Of a stretch of DNA of 64,000 bases, positions 1 to 8,485 are shown in pieces. The translations under genes were made by a program, and so were the position numbers. The stretch is from contig CALSLT010000021.1 in the NCBI GenBank assembly GCA_943787265.1, positions 186,001 to 250,000 on the forward strand. Reading direction: 5' to 3'. This DNA is from an uncultured Planctomycetaceae bacterium. Lineage in GTDB: Bacteria > Planctomycetota > Planctomycetia > Planctomycetales > Planctomycetaceae. How positions within the stretch are numbered: position 1 is the stretch's first letter; each line of letters opens with the position of its first letter. The notes beneath the pieces were generated by a model, which was not told the origin of the DNA, did no database searches, and saw only the letters and a list, made by a program, of their open reading frames with translations.

Positions 1-1
1 G

Positions 2-130
2 CCGCTTCTGGCTTCCCTCGTGGATGCTGTCGCGACACAGAAATCGCCGGTTGAGACATTCAGAATCACGTTCCTCAACCACTTTTTGAATCTGCTGAGC
101 AGTTTTGAATTGTGCGTTCCTCAGGACTGA
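2..130 (+). CDS. C-terminal fragment of an unidentified protein (5' end outside window)
   Basis: Frame 2 is open from the left edge to a TGA at 128-130 and gives about 42 residues, rich in Leu, Phe and Val and ending in CVPQD. The composition is plausible for the C-terminus of a real protein running in from upstream, but nothing identifies a family. It could equally be chance, since the stretch is short. Confidence 0.3.
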   Translation, partial: PLLASLVDAVATQKSPVETFRITFLNHFLNLLSSFELCVPQD

Positions 131-430
131 GAAACTGGCTTCTGGCCGGAATCGAAGTTCCCCACCTTTGCTGGCGAAATTCGGAGTTCGTCAACTTCGT
201 AATTTCAATCAGCGACTGAGACGAGTCGGTTTACCCGGCGGGAGTCTCTCTGGCTGTTTGCGAGTGGTCGATTTCTGACCTCACGTGCAGGCAGCCATTC
301 CGACATCACGGATCTGATGCCGGGTTTGAAACAGGATGTGAATATTTGCGGTGGTTGTTTGCGCGAATGAAGACTTGTTCGCGACAGCCGTTGGAAGTCC
401 ATCACGAATCTTTTTCGAGAACGACCTGAC
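131..430. other. Non-coding stretch upstream of the ABC module
   Basis: I see no convincing gene here. A reverse-strand open frame covers 205-501, but it overlaps the ABC ATPase start and has no recognisable content. The stretch presumably carries the promoter of the ABC operon; no clear -35/-10 pair stands out. Confidence 0.4.
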
Positions 431-1186
431 ATGACAGACAGCGAAAAGAATTCGTCAGAAGCCTCAGGCGAGGCGATGATTGAGGCCAAAGGTCTCAGCA
501 AATTTTACGGCCCGTTCGTTGCGACCAAAGATGTGTCGTTCGAAGTGCCTCGCGGACAGGTTGCCGCCTTTCTCGGCCCGAACGGTGCCGGAAAATCGAC
601 GACCATGAAGATGCTCACCGGCTATCTGGCTCCGACAGAAGGTTCCGCCACAATCGGTGGGCACAACGTCCAGTCTGACCGGATCGCCGCCAGCGAGATG
701 CTCGGGTACCTCCCGGAAAACGGTCCGCTGTACGAAGAGATGACTCCGAAAGGTCTGCTATCGTACCTCGGGGCCGCTCGCGGGATGTTCGCCGACGACC
801 TGCAAAGCCGCATGGAGTTTGTGGCCGTTCGGTGTTCACTGAAATCAGTCTGGAGCAAGCCGATCAGCAAACTGTCGAAGGGTTTTCGGCAGCGAGTTGG
901 CATGGCTCAGGCACTGCTCCATGACCCGGAAGTGCTGATTCTCGACGAACCAACCAGCGGACTGGATCCGAATCAGGTTCACGGTGTCCGCGATCTGATT
1001 ACCAGTCTTGCCGAAACCAAGACGATCCTTCTGTCGACGCACATTCTTCGCGAAGTGCAAGCCGTGTGCAGTCGAGTCGTCCTGATCAATCAGGGGCGAG
1101 TCGTCTTCGACGGACCGGTCAGCGAGATGGCTGGAACAGAACAGGAAATGGAAGATCGCTTCCGCGAGCTGACGGTCGCGACATAG
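431..1186 (+). CDS. ABC transporter ATP-binding protein, GldA-like
   Basis: A 251-residue nucleotide-binding subunit that would power the membrane protein encoded next. Walker A is GPNGAGKST (residues 49-57), the signature loop appears as LSKGFRQR, and Walker B with the D-loop reads LILDEPTSGLDP; the switch histidine lies in STHIL. The arrangement fits the ABC-2/Gld/NodI-type exporter ATPases. I took the ATG at 431; an internal ATG at 476 (MIEAKGL) is the usual domain start, so the first 15 residues may be extra. Together with the GldF-GldG fusion and the DUF4340 protein it forms the three-gene set common in planctomycetes. The substrate is unknown, and 'gliding' is a family name only. Confidence 0.92.
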   Translation: MTDSEKNSSEASGEAMIEAKGLSKFYGPFVATKDVSFEVPRGQVAAFLGPNGAGKSTTMKMLTGYLAPTEGSATIGGHNVQSDRIAASEMLGYLPENGPLYEEMTPKGLLSYLGAARGMFADDLQSRMEFVAVRCSLKSVWSKPISKLSKGFRQRVGMAQALLHDPEVLILDEPTSGLDPNQVHGVRDLITSLAETKTILLSTHILREVQAVCSRVVLINQGRVVFDGPVSEMAGTEQEMEDRFRELTVAT

Positions 1187-1188
1187 AC

Positions 1189-1211
1189 GTAGGGTGCGTC
1201 TCGACGCACCA
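1189..1211. repeat. Dispersed palindrome, family A (single arm)
   Basis: Just after the ABC ATPase stop lies GTAGGG followed by the near-perfect palindrome GGTGCGTC-TC-GACGCACC. The same unit appears as one arm of two-armed elements at 13765-13828 and 45246-45318. Here only one arm is present, so it is a half element. It lies between co-directional genes and could form a small hairpin in the transcript. Confidence 0.8.
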
Positions 1212-1273
1212 CTTTTGAGCTACTAGCGGATTTTGAACTCGAATTTTGACTCAAGATATAACGGGATTGAGAA

Positions 1274-3973
1274 ATGCGGACTCACACGATTTTCGCTGTG
1301 TTGAAGCGAAACCTGATGAGCTATTTCTCCGGGGTGCTGGGTTACCTCTTCATCGTGGTCTTCGTGATTGCTGCGGCGTCGAGCGCGTTTAACGCTCAGT
1401 TCTTCACGAACAACCTAGCCAACCTCGATCAGCTCACGGCAGCGTTTCCTTACCTGCTGCTTTTCATCATTCCAGCCATCACGATGACATCGTGGGCGGA
1501 AGAAAAGCGACTGGGCACCGACGAACTGCTATTTACTCTGCCGGCGACGGACTTCGAGATTCTGCTCGGCAAGTTCCTTTCGCTGGTTGTTGTTTACGGA
1601 GTGGCTCTGGCGTTCTCTCTGACCCAATTGATCGTGCTTGGCTTCTACGCCGATCCCGACTGGGGGCTGCTCCTGACAACTTACTTTGGATACTGGCTGG
1701 CCGGTTCCACGCTGATCAGCCTCGGCATGTTCGCCTCGGTCCTCACAAGCAGCGTTACCGTGGCGTTCGTTCTCGGTGCGGCCATTTGTGCAGTCCCGAT
1801 CTTCATCGGCCACTTGGCCAGCAGCCGACCGGTGATTGACAACCCAACATTCGGTGACACAGTCGCAGACATGTTGAATTCCTTCTGCAGTGAATTGAGC
1901 CTCGGCGAACGATTGAACGAGTTCGCGATCGGCGTCGTCCCATTCAGCGGGCTCGTTTACTTCCTGTCGTTGATTATCTTTTCGCTGTACCTCAACGCGG
2001 TGTTCATCAGCCGCCGACATTGGGCCAGCGACCAGCAGGGACTGCCTGTCGGCGGTCACTTTGCTGTCCGAATCGTCTGTTTGCTTGTGGCTCTTCTGGC
2101 AGGAAATGCGGTTGTTACGACTGCCAGCGAAGCACTCGGTTTGCGGTTCGATATGACCGGCGAGAAGCTTTACACACTGTCAGACACAACTCACGAGTTG
2201 GTCGGCAAGATCGAGAACAAAGTCACAATTCAGGCCTTCATCAGCCCGGATGTTCCTCGGGATTACGTCGGGCAGCAGACTCGCCTGAAGGGCCTGCTTC
2301 GCCAGTACGACCGCATGAGCGGTGAAATCGAAGTTCGATTCGTCGAAGTCACTCCTTTCAGTGAAGCCGCCGAAGAAGCCGAACACTTCGGCATCGTGCC
2401 AACTCCGGTTCAGTCAGAAGTTGACGGCCGGTTCCAGCGAGTCGACGTCTTCATGGGAGCCGTCATTTCCGGAGCCTTTGACGAAGTCATCGTGCCATTC
2501 TTCGATATCGGAACTTCGGTCGAATACGAGCTGACTCGTTCAGTCCGTACGGTGTCTCAGGAAGAACGCCTGACTGTTGGCATGTTGCGAACTGACGCCA
2601 AAGTCAACGGTGGATTCGACATGGCCAGTATGCGGAGTTCTGCCGAATGGCGAATTCAACGCGAGCTGAAGAAGCAATACAAAGTGGTCGAAGTCAGCCC
2701 GGACTCGGCGATTGCCGACGAAGTTGATGTTCTGATTGCTGCGATGCCATCTTCGCTAACCGATCCGCAGATGGCCAACTTTGTCGATTACGTGAAATCA
2801 GGAAAGCCCGTCCTGGCACTCGACGATCCGCTGCCGCTTATTGATCCAAGAATGTCTCCGAGTCAAACAAAACCACCGCAAGGTGGCGGCGGCGGAATGT
2901 TTGGTGGACAGGGGCAACAGCCGGCAGAGCCGCGAGCTGATGGCGGAAACGCTGGCCCGCTTGTTGATGCTCTGGGGATTTCCTGGCAGAACGATTCGAT
3001 CGTTTGGGACCAGACCAATCCTCACCCGACGTTCGTTGATCTTCCACAGGATTACGTTTTCATCACGCCGTTGAACGGTAATCCTGAAGCAATCAGCACG
3101 GAAAGCGATGTCACAAGTGGCCTGCAGGAATTGCTGATGCTCTACTCAGGACGGATTCGTCCTCGTGAAAATAGCGGACTGAAGTTCGAGCCACTGCTGA
3201 GAATCGGATTGCAATCGGGGAATTCTCGATGGTCAGATTTGATGGGGTCGAGCTTCTTCGGAATTCAGCCTAAGGATCCATCGCGAGTCCGGCGTGTGTT
3301 GACCGGCGATGCGGACGTGGTTGCTGCTCACATTACTGGCGAGAAGGGCGAGAAGCACAAAGTTAACGTGATCTATGTCGCCGACGTGGATATCGTTTCG
3401 GACGCCTTGTTCAACGTTGTGCAAAGCGACATGCACGGTCTGAAACTCGACAATGTGAAGTTCATTCTGAACTGCGTCGACGTTCTCGCTGGCGATACTT
3501 CCTACGTCGACCTTCGCAAACGACGTCCTCAGCATCGAACTCTGAAAGAGGTGCAGCGTGAGGCCGATCAGTTCCGAAAGAACTCTCTCGACGAACGAGA
3601 AAAGGCCGAGAAGGAAGCCGAAGAAGCTCTGGAGAAGGTGACCGGCGAACTCGACAAAGAGATCGAGAAAATCGACGCTGATGAGACGTTATCACTTATC
3701 GAAAAACGTCAGCGCATGGAAATCGCAACTCAGCGTAAGCAGCGAGAACTCGACGTCGAGAAGGCGAATATCGATCGAGAAAAAGCAGAGAAGCTCGAAC
3801 AGTTGAAGGCTCGCGAACAGCGGCAGATCAAACAGACCGAGAACGAGTTCCGTTTCTGGGCCGTGATCTTCCCGCCGATCCCGTCGATTCTGCTGGGGAT
3901 GCTCGTTCTCGGCTTGCGACTCACTGCCGAGCAGAAAGACATCGAAGAAGTTCGCCGTCTTTCACGACAGTAA
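1274..3973 (+). CDS. GldF-GldG fusion: ABC-2 permease joined to an ABC_transp_aux domain
   Basis: An 899-residue protein. The N-terminal part (about 1-245) has six or so hydrophobic segments of the ABC-2 permease type, including the conserved stretch SWAEEKRLGT after the second segment. A further membrane segment near residue 260-280 leads into a large extracytoplasmic GldG-like region (ABC_transp_aux), with a Gly/Gln-rich loop around residue 535-555. A charged Glu/Lys coiled coil lies at about 755-860, and a last membrane helix near 865-885. In Bacteroidetes GldF and GldG are separate proteins; here they are one chain. It should pair with the ATPase upstream to form the complete transporter. 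What it moves is unknown. Confidence 0.9.
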   Translation: MRTHTIFAVLKRNLMSYFSGVLGYLFIVVFVIAAASSAFNAQFFTNNLANLDQLTAAFPYLLLFIIPAITMTSWAEEKRLGTDELLFTLPATDFEILLGKFLSLVVVYGVALAFSLTQLIVLGFYADPDWGLLLTTYFGYWLAGSTLISLGMFASVLTSSVTVAFVLGAAICAVPIFIGHLASSRPVIDNPTFGDTVADMLNSFCSELSLGERLNEFAIGVVPFSGLVYFLSLIIFSLYLNAVFISRRHWASDQQGLPVGGHFAVRIVCLLVALLAGNAVVTTASEALGLRFDMTGEKLYTLSDTTHELVGKIENKVTIQAFISPDVPRDYVGQQTRLKGLLRQYDRMSGEIEVRFVEVTPFSEAAEEAEHFGIVPTPVQSEVDGRFQRVDVFMGAVISGAFDEVIVPFFDIGTSVEYELTRSVRTVSQEERLTVGMLRTDAKVNGGFDMASMRSSAEWRIQRELKKQYKVVEVSPDSAIADEVDVLIAAMPSSLTDPQMANFVDYVKSGKPVLALDDPLPLIDPRMSPSQTKPPQGGGGGMFGGQGQQPAEPRADGGNAGPLVDALGISWQNDSIVWDQTNPHPTFVDLPQDYVFITPLNGNPEAISTESDVTSGLQELLMLYSGRIRPRENSGLKFEPLLRIGLQSGNSRWSDLMGSSFFGIQPKDPSRVRRVLTGDADVVAAHITGEKGEKHKVNVIYVADVDIVSDALFNVVQSDMHGLKLDNVKFILNCVDVLAGDTSYVDLRKRRPQHRTLKEVQREADQFRKNSLDEREKAEKEAEEALEKVTGELDKEIEKIDADETLSLIEKRQRMEIATQRKQRELDVEKANIDREKAEKLEQLKAREQRQIKQTENEFRFWAVIFPPIPSILLGMLVLGLRLTAEQKDIEEVRRLSRQ

Positions 3974-4043
3974 GCCAACGATCGACACACTTGCGGAATT
4001 TCTGAATCTATCCACCTCAACCTGAATACACCGGGTGAGAACA

Positions 4044-6132
4044 ATGCATAACAACAGCCAGACTCTCAAATTCGTTGTCGCCGCCGCCGTCATGGCCGGC
4101 CTTGCTGGTTTGACCAGCTCGCTGACAAAACCGACTCCAATTGACGACTTCGCCAACGTTGGAAAGTCGTTCTTTGCTGACTTTAAAGATCCCAACGCAG
4201 CGACTGCTGTTCGCGTTGTGGCTTACAACGAAGACACGGCATCAGCTCGGGTCTTCACTGTTCAGAAGAAGGACGGAACCTGGCGAATTCCGTCGCACCA
4301 TAATTACCCCGGCCGATGGTGAAGACCGCCTCGCCAAGACGGCTCGAACACTCATCGGCGTAAAACGCGGAGCCGTTGCAAGCCGTGTCGCCGCTGATCA
4401 CGAACGCTTCGGAGTTGTTGATCCTCTAGGCGAATCAACAGACACGCTCAAAGGCCGCGGTCAGCGTTTGACCCTGATGAAAGAGAGCGACATCCCTGTC
4501 GCCGACCTGATCATCGGTAAGAAATTGCCGGAAGGCGAGAATCGCTACTACGTCCGCCATCCGGATGAAAAAGAAACCTACATCACGGAACTCGAAGTCG
4601 ACATCTCGACAAAATTTGGCGATTGGGTCGAAGCCGACCTTCTCAAACTGGATCGTGACAACCTGACGAAGCTTGAAGCCAAGTCGACGAAGGTTGATGG
4701 ACGAAGCTTCTCGGAAGTTGTTGACGCGACTTTGTCTCGTGCTAAGTCATCAGACGACTGGGCGTTGGCTGGACTCAATGAAGAGACAGAAGAAGTTAAC
4801 AAAGACGATGTCACCGCGATGGTCAACGTCATTGATAACCTGAAACTGTCGGGGATTCGTCGAAAGCCGGAGCTGGCCGGTAAGCCGATCCTGCAGGGCG
4901 ACCTTGGGATTGCACTCCCTCCATCAGCAGCTCAGAACCCTCAGATCGTCAACCAGGTGATCGATATGGTTCAGAGCAGCCTGAACTCGAAAGGTTTCCT
5001 TGTCTACGAAAATCGCGAAGAGAACGACTTCCGTCTCTACGCAAAAGCCGGTGAACTGGTTGCCTCACTGAATGACGGCGTGAAGTTTCACATGAGCTTC
5101 GGAAATGAGTTCGAAGGCTCCGACGACGAAATCGAAATCGGCGGCACGACAGCCGAAGCCGATGATGAGAACGCCGATAACGACGAGCAGAAACCTGCTG
5201 ATGCCCCGGGCTCAGAAGACGCCAGTGACGATGAAAAAGAAGATGACGGCGAGGGCGAAGAGAAGAAAACGAAAAGTCGTTATCTGATTGTCCGAGCTTC
5301 GTTCAGTGAAGACCTGCTTGGGCCTGCACCTATTGCTCCAGTCAAGCCTGAAGTTCCGGAAGGCGTCGAAGTTGACGACGAAGGAAACGTCGTGAAACCC
5401 GCTGAAGAGCCTGAGAAAGCAGACGACGAGGCTGCCGCTGAAGAGCCGGATGATGCTGAGAAGGCGGCCGATGATGCGGAGAAGTCTGACGACGCCAATG
5501 CTGATTCGGAAAAAGCCGACGATGCGGACGCTGAAGAAGAGAAGGTAGAAGAGCCGAACCTCGGTGATATCTATCAGCGGGCGATTGAGAAGTATCGAGC
5601 CGACGTGCCGAAGTATGAGTCGGACGTTAAAGACCGCGAGGAGAAGGTCGAAGAAGGTAAGAAGAAGGTCGACGAGTTAAACGACCGTTTTGCCGACTGG
5701 TACTATGTCATTACGGAAGAAGATTTCGGGAAGCTGCGTCTCAGCCGTGATCAGCTCGTGAAGGAAAAAGAAAAAGAGGAAGGCGACGAAACGGACGGCG
5801 ACGCTGCGGCACCAACCGGCGATCCCGCTGCTTCGATTCTGAACTCTCTCCCAGGAGCAGCCAAGCCAGCTGCTCTTGCGAAACCTGCCGCGCCGGCCGA
5901 AGGAGCAAGGACTCCTGCAGCGGACGCGACAAAAACAGCACCAGCTAAGCCGGAACCTGCAAAGCCTGAGCCTGCCAAACCGAATACAGAAGCTCCCGCC
6001 AAGCCAGCGTCTGCTGAGCCCAAGGCTTCCACAGAGGAGCCGGCACCGGCCAAGGACTCACCAGAACCAGCGAAGCCGACTGAGAATTCGGACGCTGCCA
6101 AAGAGAAGCCAGCCGCGCCAGAAGGTGAGTGA
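4044..6132 (+). CDS. DUF4340 domain protein, interrupted by a +1 frameshift
   Basis: The gene opens at ATG 4044 (MHNNSQTLKF, then a hydrophobic leader/TM) and reads to the run of four C at 4307-4310, after which the frame hits a stop at 4320-4322. Removing one C restores a continuous reading of 695 codons to the stop at 6132, so the reading around the junction becomes HHNYPADGEDRLAK, which suits the family. The middle has the DUF4340 repeat pattern. The second half carries a Glu/Asp-rich stretch, a charged coiled coil, and an Ala/Pro/Lys/Glu-rich tail of about 100 residues. It is the third gene of the Gld-like ABC module, probably a periplasmic partner anchored in the membrane. Sequencing error or a true mutation cannot be separated here. 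Confidence 0.85.
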
Positions 6133-6162
6133 GCTACTCATCAGTGACGGTCCCGGAAAGTC

Positions 6163-6205
6163 AACGCCGAGGTTTCGCATTCAATGCGAGGCCTCGGCGT
6201 TTTTC
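6163..6205 (+). terminator. Rho-independent terminator after the DUF4340 gene
   Basis: AACGCCGAGG pairs with CCTCGGCGTT across an inner stem TCGCATT/AATGCGA, making a long, almost perfect hairpin followed by TTTTCG. It closes the ABC/DUF4340 operon before the deacetylase gene. Confidence 0.85.
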
Positions 6206-6273
6206 GTTCCGTTCTCAGGCGTCGATGAAGAGCATAGAATTTGTTGATCAGAATCCTCTTTAGGAAGGCCAGA

Positions 6274-7194
6274 ATGATGACACGCTCGACGACGCTTCTG
6301 CTGCTCACTCTGTTTTGTACGTTCTCGATTACAGCTTCCGCTGACGAGAAGGCTGATGACGGCAAGCTTCGCATCATCGCTTTTGGCGCTCACCCGGACG
6401 ACGCTGAGTTTCAGATGGGTGGCTCGGCCATTAAATGGGCAAAGCTTGGTCATCACGTCAAGCTGGTCTCAGTCACTAACGGAGACATTGGACACTGGAG
6501 TATGGCTGGTGGGCCGCTGGCAATTCGGCGGACGAAGGAAGTTCAGGAAGCGGCTCGTCGGATGGGGACGACAGTCGAAGTTCTCGACATTCACGATGGC
6601 GAGCTAATGCCGACTCTGGAGAATCGGCGAACAATTGCTCGTCTTATCCGCGAGTGGAATGCCGACCTGGTCCTCGCTCATCGGCCGAACGACTACCACC
6701 CCGATCATCGCTACACGGGCATCCTCGTTCAGGATGCCGCGTTCATGGTGGCGGTTCCGTTTTTCGTTCCCGACACGAAGCCGGTGACGAAAAACCCGGT
6801 CTTCATGTACTACCCGGATCGATTCAAGAAGCCCTACGCTTTCGAGCCTGACATCGCGATTTCTCTGGACGATGTCTTCGATGAAAAAGTCAATGCGGTT
6901 GACGCTCTGGTCTCGCAGGTTTACGAAGGTGGAGCGCTTGGTTCGGAAGAAACGTTGATTAAACGAAAGGTCGGCGATCCCGTTGCAAGAAAAGAGATTC
7001 TTCGCGCGTCGTGGAGTCGAAGAAACGGTCGCATTGCTGACCTCTATCGAGACAGCCTGATCGAGTGGTACGGTCAGGACGCCGGCAAGGCCGTTAAGCA
7101 CGCTGAGGCTTATCAGGTTTGTGAGTACGGTCATCAGCCATCGAAGGCCGAGTTGAAGAAGTTGTTTCCGTTCTTCGATAAGCCAGCGGAGTAG
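6274..7194 (+). CDS. Secreted PIG-L/LmbE-family deacetylase
   Basis: A 306-residue zinc-dependent deacetylase of the PIG-L/LmbE fold, which removes acetyl groups from GlcNAc-type amides. The leader MMTRSTTLLLLTLFCTF ending in ASA suggests export. The metal/catalytic motif is GAHPDDAEFQMGG and the second histidine motif is HRPNDYHPDHR. The ATG pair at 6274/6277 follows AGGAAGG, which supports this start over a TTG at 6241. It stands alone after a terminator. The natural substrate cannot be told from sequence; planctomycetes carry many such secreted paralogues, probably acting on amino-sugar glycans. Confidence 0.9.
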   Translation: MMTRSTTLLLLTLFCTFSITASADEKADDGKLRIIAFGAHPDDAEFQMGGSAIKWAKLGHHVKLVSVTNGDIGHWSMAGGPLAIRRTKEVQEAARRMGTTVEVLDIHDGELMPTLENRRTIARLIREWNADLVLAHRPNDYHPDHRYTGILVQDAAFMVAVPFFVPDTKPVTKNPVFMYYPDRFKKPYAFEPDIAISLDDVFDEKVNAVDALVSQVYEGGALGSEETLIKRKVGDPVARKEILRASWSRRNGRIADLYRDSLIEWYGQDAGKAVKHAEAYQVCEYGHQPSKAELKKLFPFFDKPAE

Positions 7195-7317
7195 ACGCGA
7201 TTGCGTAGTAAGCAGGCCGGACCGAGGAGCGAAGCGACTACGTTCCGGCATCAGTCAATCCACAACGAATTCGAGGATGCCGGAGCGGCGCGGTGCTTGT
7301 TCCGGCCTACTCAAAAC

Positions 7318-8310
7318 TTACGCTGCTCCAGCCAGGCGGACCAGTAGAAGCTCGATCTGGCTGCGTTCTGGCATTCTACTGCCGCCTTTGAGACCGGTCT
7401 CTGCTTCCAACAGCCAGGCCGCGATCCTGGCTGCCTTCGGTCGGCCGATACGTTTGAGATAGCGGCTGGCTCGATCATATTCATTGGGAAATGCGCCGGC
7501 TGCCTTCAGAGCGGCGTTCAGTTGAACGCCGGTTCGGGACAGCTCCGTAGCGACAGACATCTTTCGGAAGACGTAGGCAATGCCTCCCAGAATCCGATGA
7601 GGCGACTCGCCACTGTTGAGCAGCTTGTCGAGCGCGGTCAATGCGTCGCCGAGTCGTCCGTCGCGAACGGCGTCAGTCATCACCCAGGTCGTTTCGGCTT
7701 TCCAGCCTCCAACGAGCCGTCGAACGGCTTCGACGTCGATTGTCGGCAGGTCACCGACGTAGGACGCCAGCTTCGAGAGTTCCTGGTCAAGCTGTCCGAG
7801 CGCAGAGCCTGCAAGTTCAATCAAGAGTTGCACCGCGTTGCGGTCGATCTTCTTTTCGTAGGACCGCTGAGCTGCTTCCTGCACCCATTTGGCGAGGGCA
7901 GCCCCCTTCAATTCCGAACACTCTGCGACCAGACCGTTCTTATTGACGATTTTGTAGAGACGCGTGTTCTTAGCGAGCGTCTTCACGTCAAGAATCAGGA
8001 CTGACTTCTTACCGGGTTTCTCTGCGTATTTTTCGAGAGCGGACCGGTTTGCCGTTACGAAATCGGAAGCATCGTCGATCACGACCACCCGCCGATCGCC
8101 CCACATCGAGATCGTCAGAAGCTCGTCTCGAACGGTCTTCATGTCGACGTCTTTGCCCGTGTAACGTGTCGGCGAGTCGTCTTCGTTCGGCAGGGCGACT
8201 TTCAACAATGCATTTGTGACGTCGGTTTTGAGCGAACGTTCGTCGCCAACCAGCACGATGACAGGTGCTGGCTCCTCGGGGATGGATTTCAGAAATTCGG
8301 TGGCATGCAT
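7318..8310 (-). CDS. holA: DNA polymerase III subunit delta (clamp-loader)
   Basis: A 330-residue protein, normal for HolA. It opens MHATEFLKSI, has the family pattern VIVLVGDERSLKTDVTNALL near the N-terminus, and in the middle the conserved ELAGSALGQLDQELSKL region. The C-terminal collar domain ends in IELLLVRLAG. Delta opens the beta clamp during loading at the replication fork. I chose ATG 8310, since an upstream in-frame start at 8367 would add an unrelated 19-residue extension reaching towards the divergent neighbour. It is transcribed away from the phosphohexomutase-like gene, with a shared upstream gap. Confidence 0.92.
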   Translation of the reverse strand: MHATEFLKSIPEEPAPVIVLVGDERSLKTDVTNALLKVALPNEDDSPTRYTGKDVDMKTVRDELLTISMWGDRRVVVIDDASDFVTANRSALEKYAEKPGKKSVLILDVKTLAKNTRLYKIVNKNGLVAECSELKGAALAKWVQEAAQRSYEKKIDRNAVQLLIELAGSALGQLDQELSKLASYVGDLPTIDVEAVRRLVGGWKAETTWVMTDAVRDGRLGDALTALDKLLNSGESPHRILGGIAYVFRKMSVATELSRTGVQLNAALKAAGAFPNEYDRASRYLKRIGRPKAARIAAWLLEAETGLKGGSRMPERSQIELLLVRLAGAA

Positions 8311-8485
8311 GATCAACAAAGTTCCGTGTGCTGCCGTGTTTGCGGCGAATCGAGATTGACCGGCCAATCTGAATTGCGGGAAGATTCCCTTTTCGGCTGC
8401 GACCGCTGTTCATTGACTCGTTGTGGGAATAGTCTCAGCGGTCGACGCGCGAATCAACCCGTCACACGACCAGAAAGCTCGCGGC

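Noticed and set aside
205..501. Reverse open frame at the left edge
   Set aside because: Overlaps the ABC ATPase start and looks like a shadow frame.
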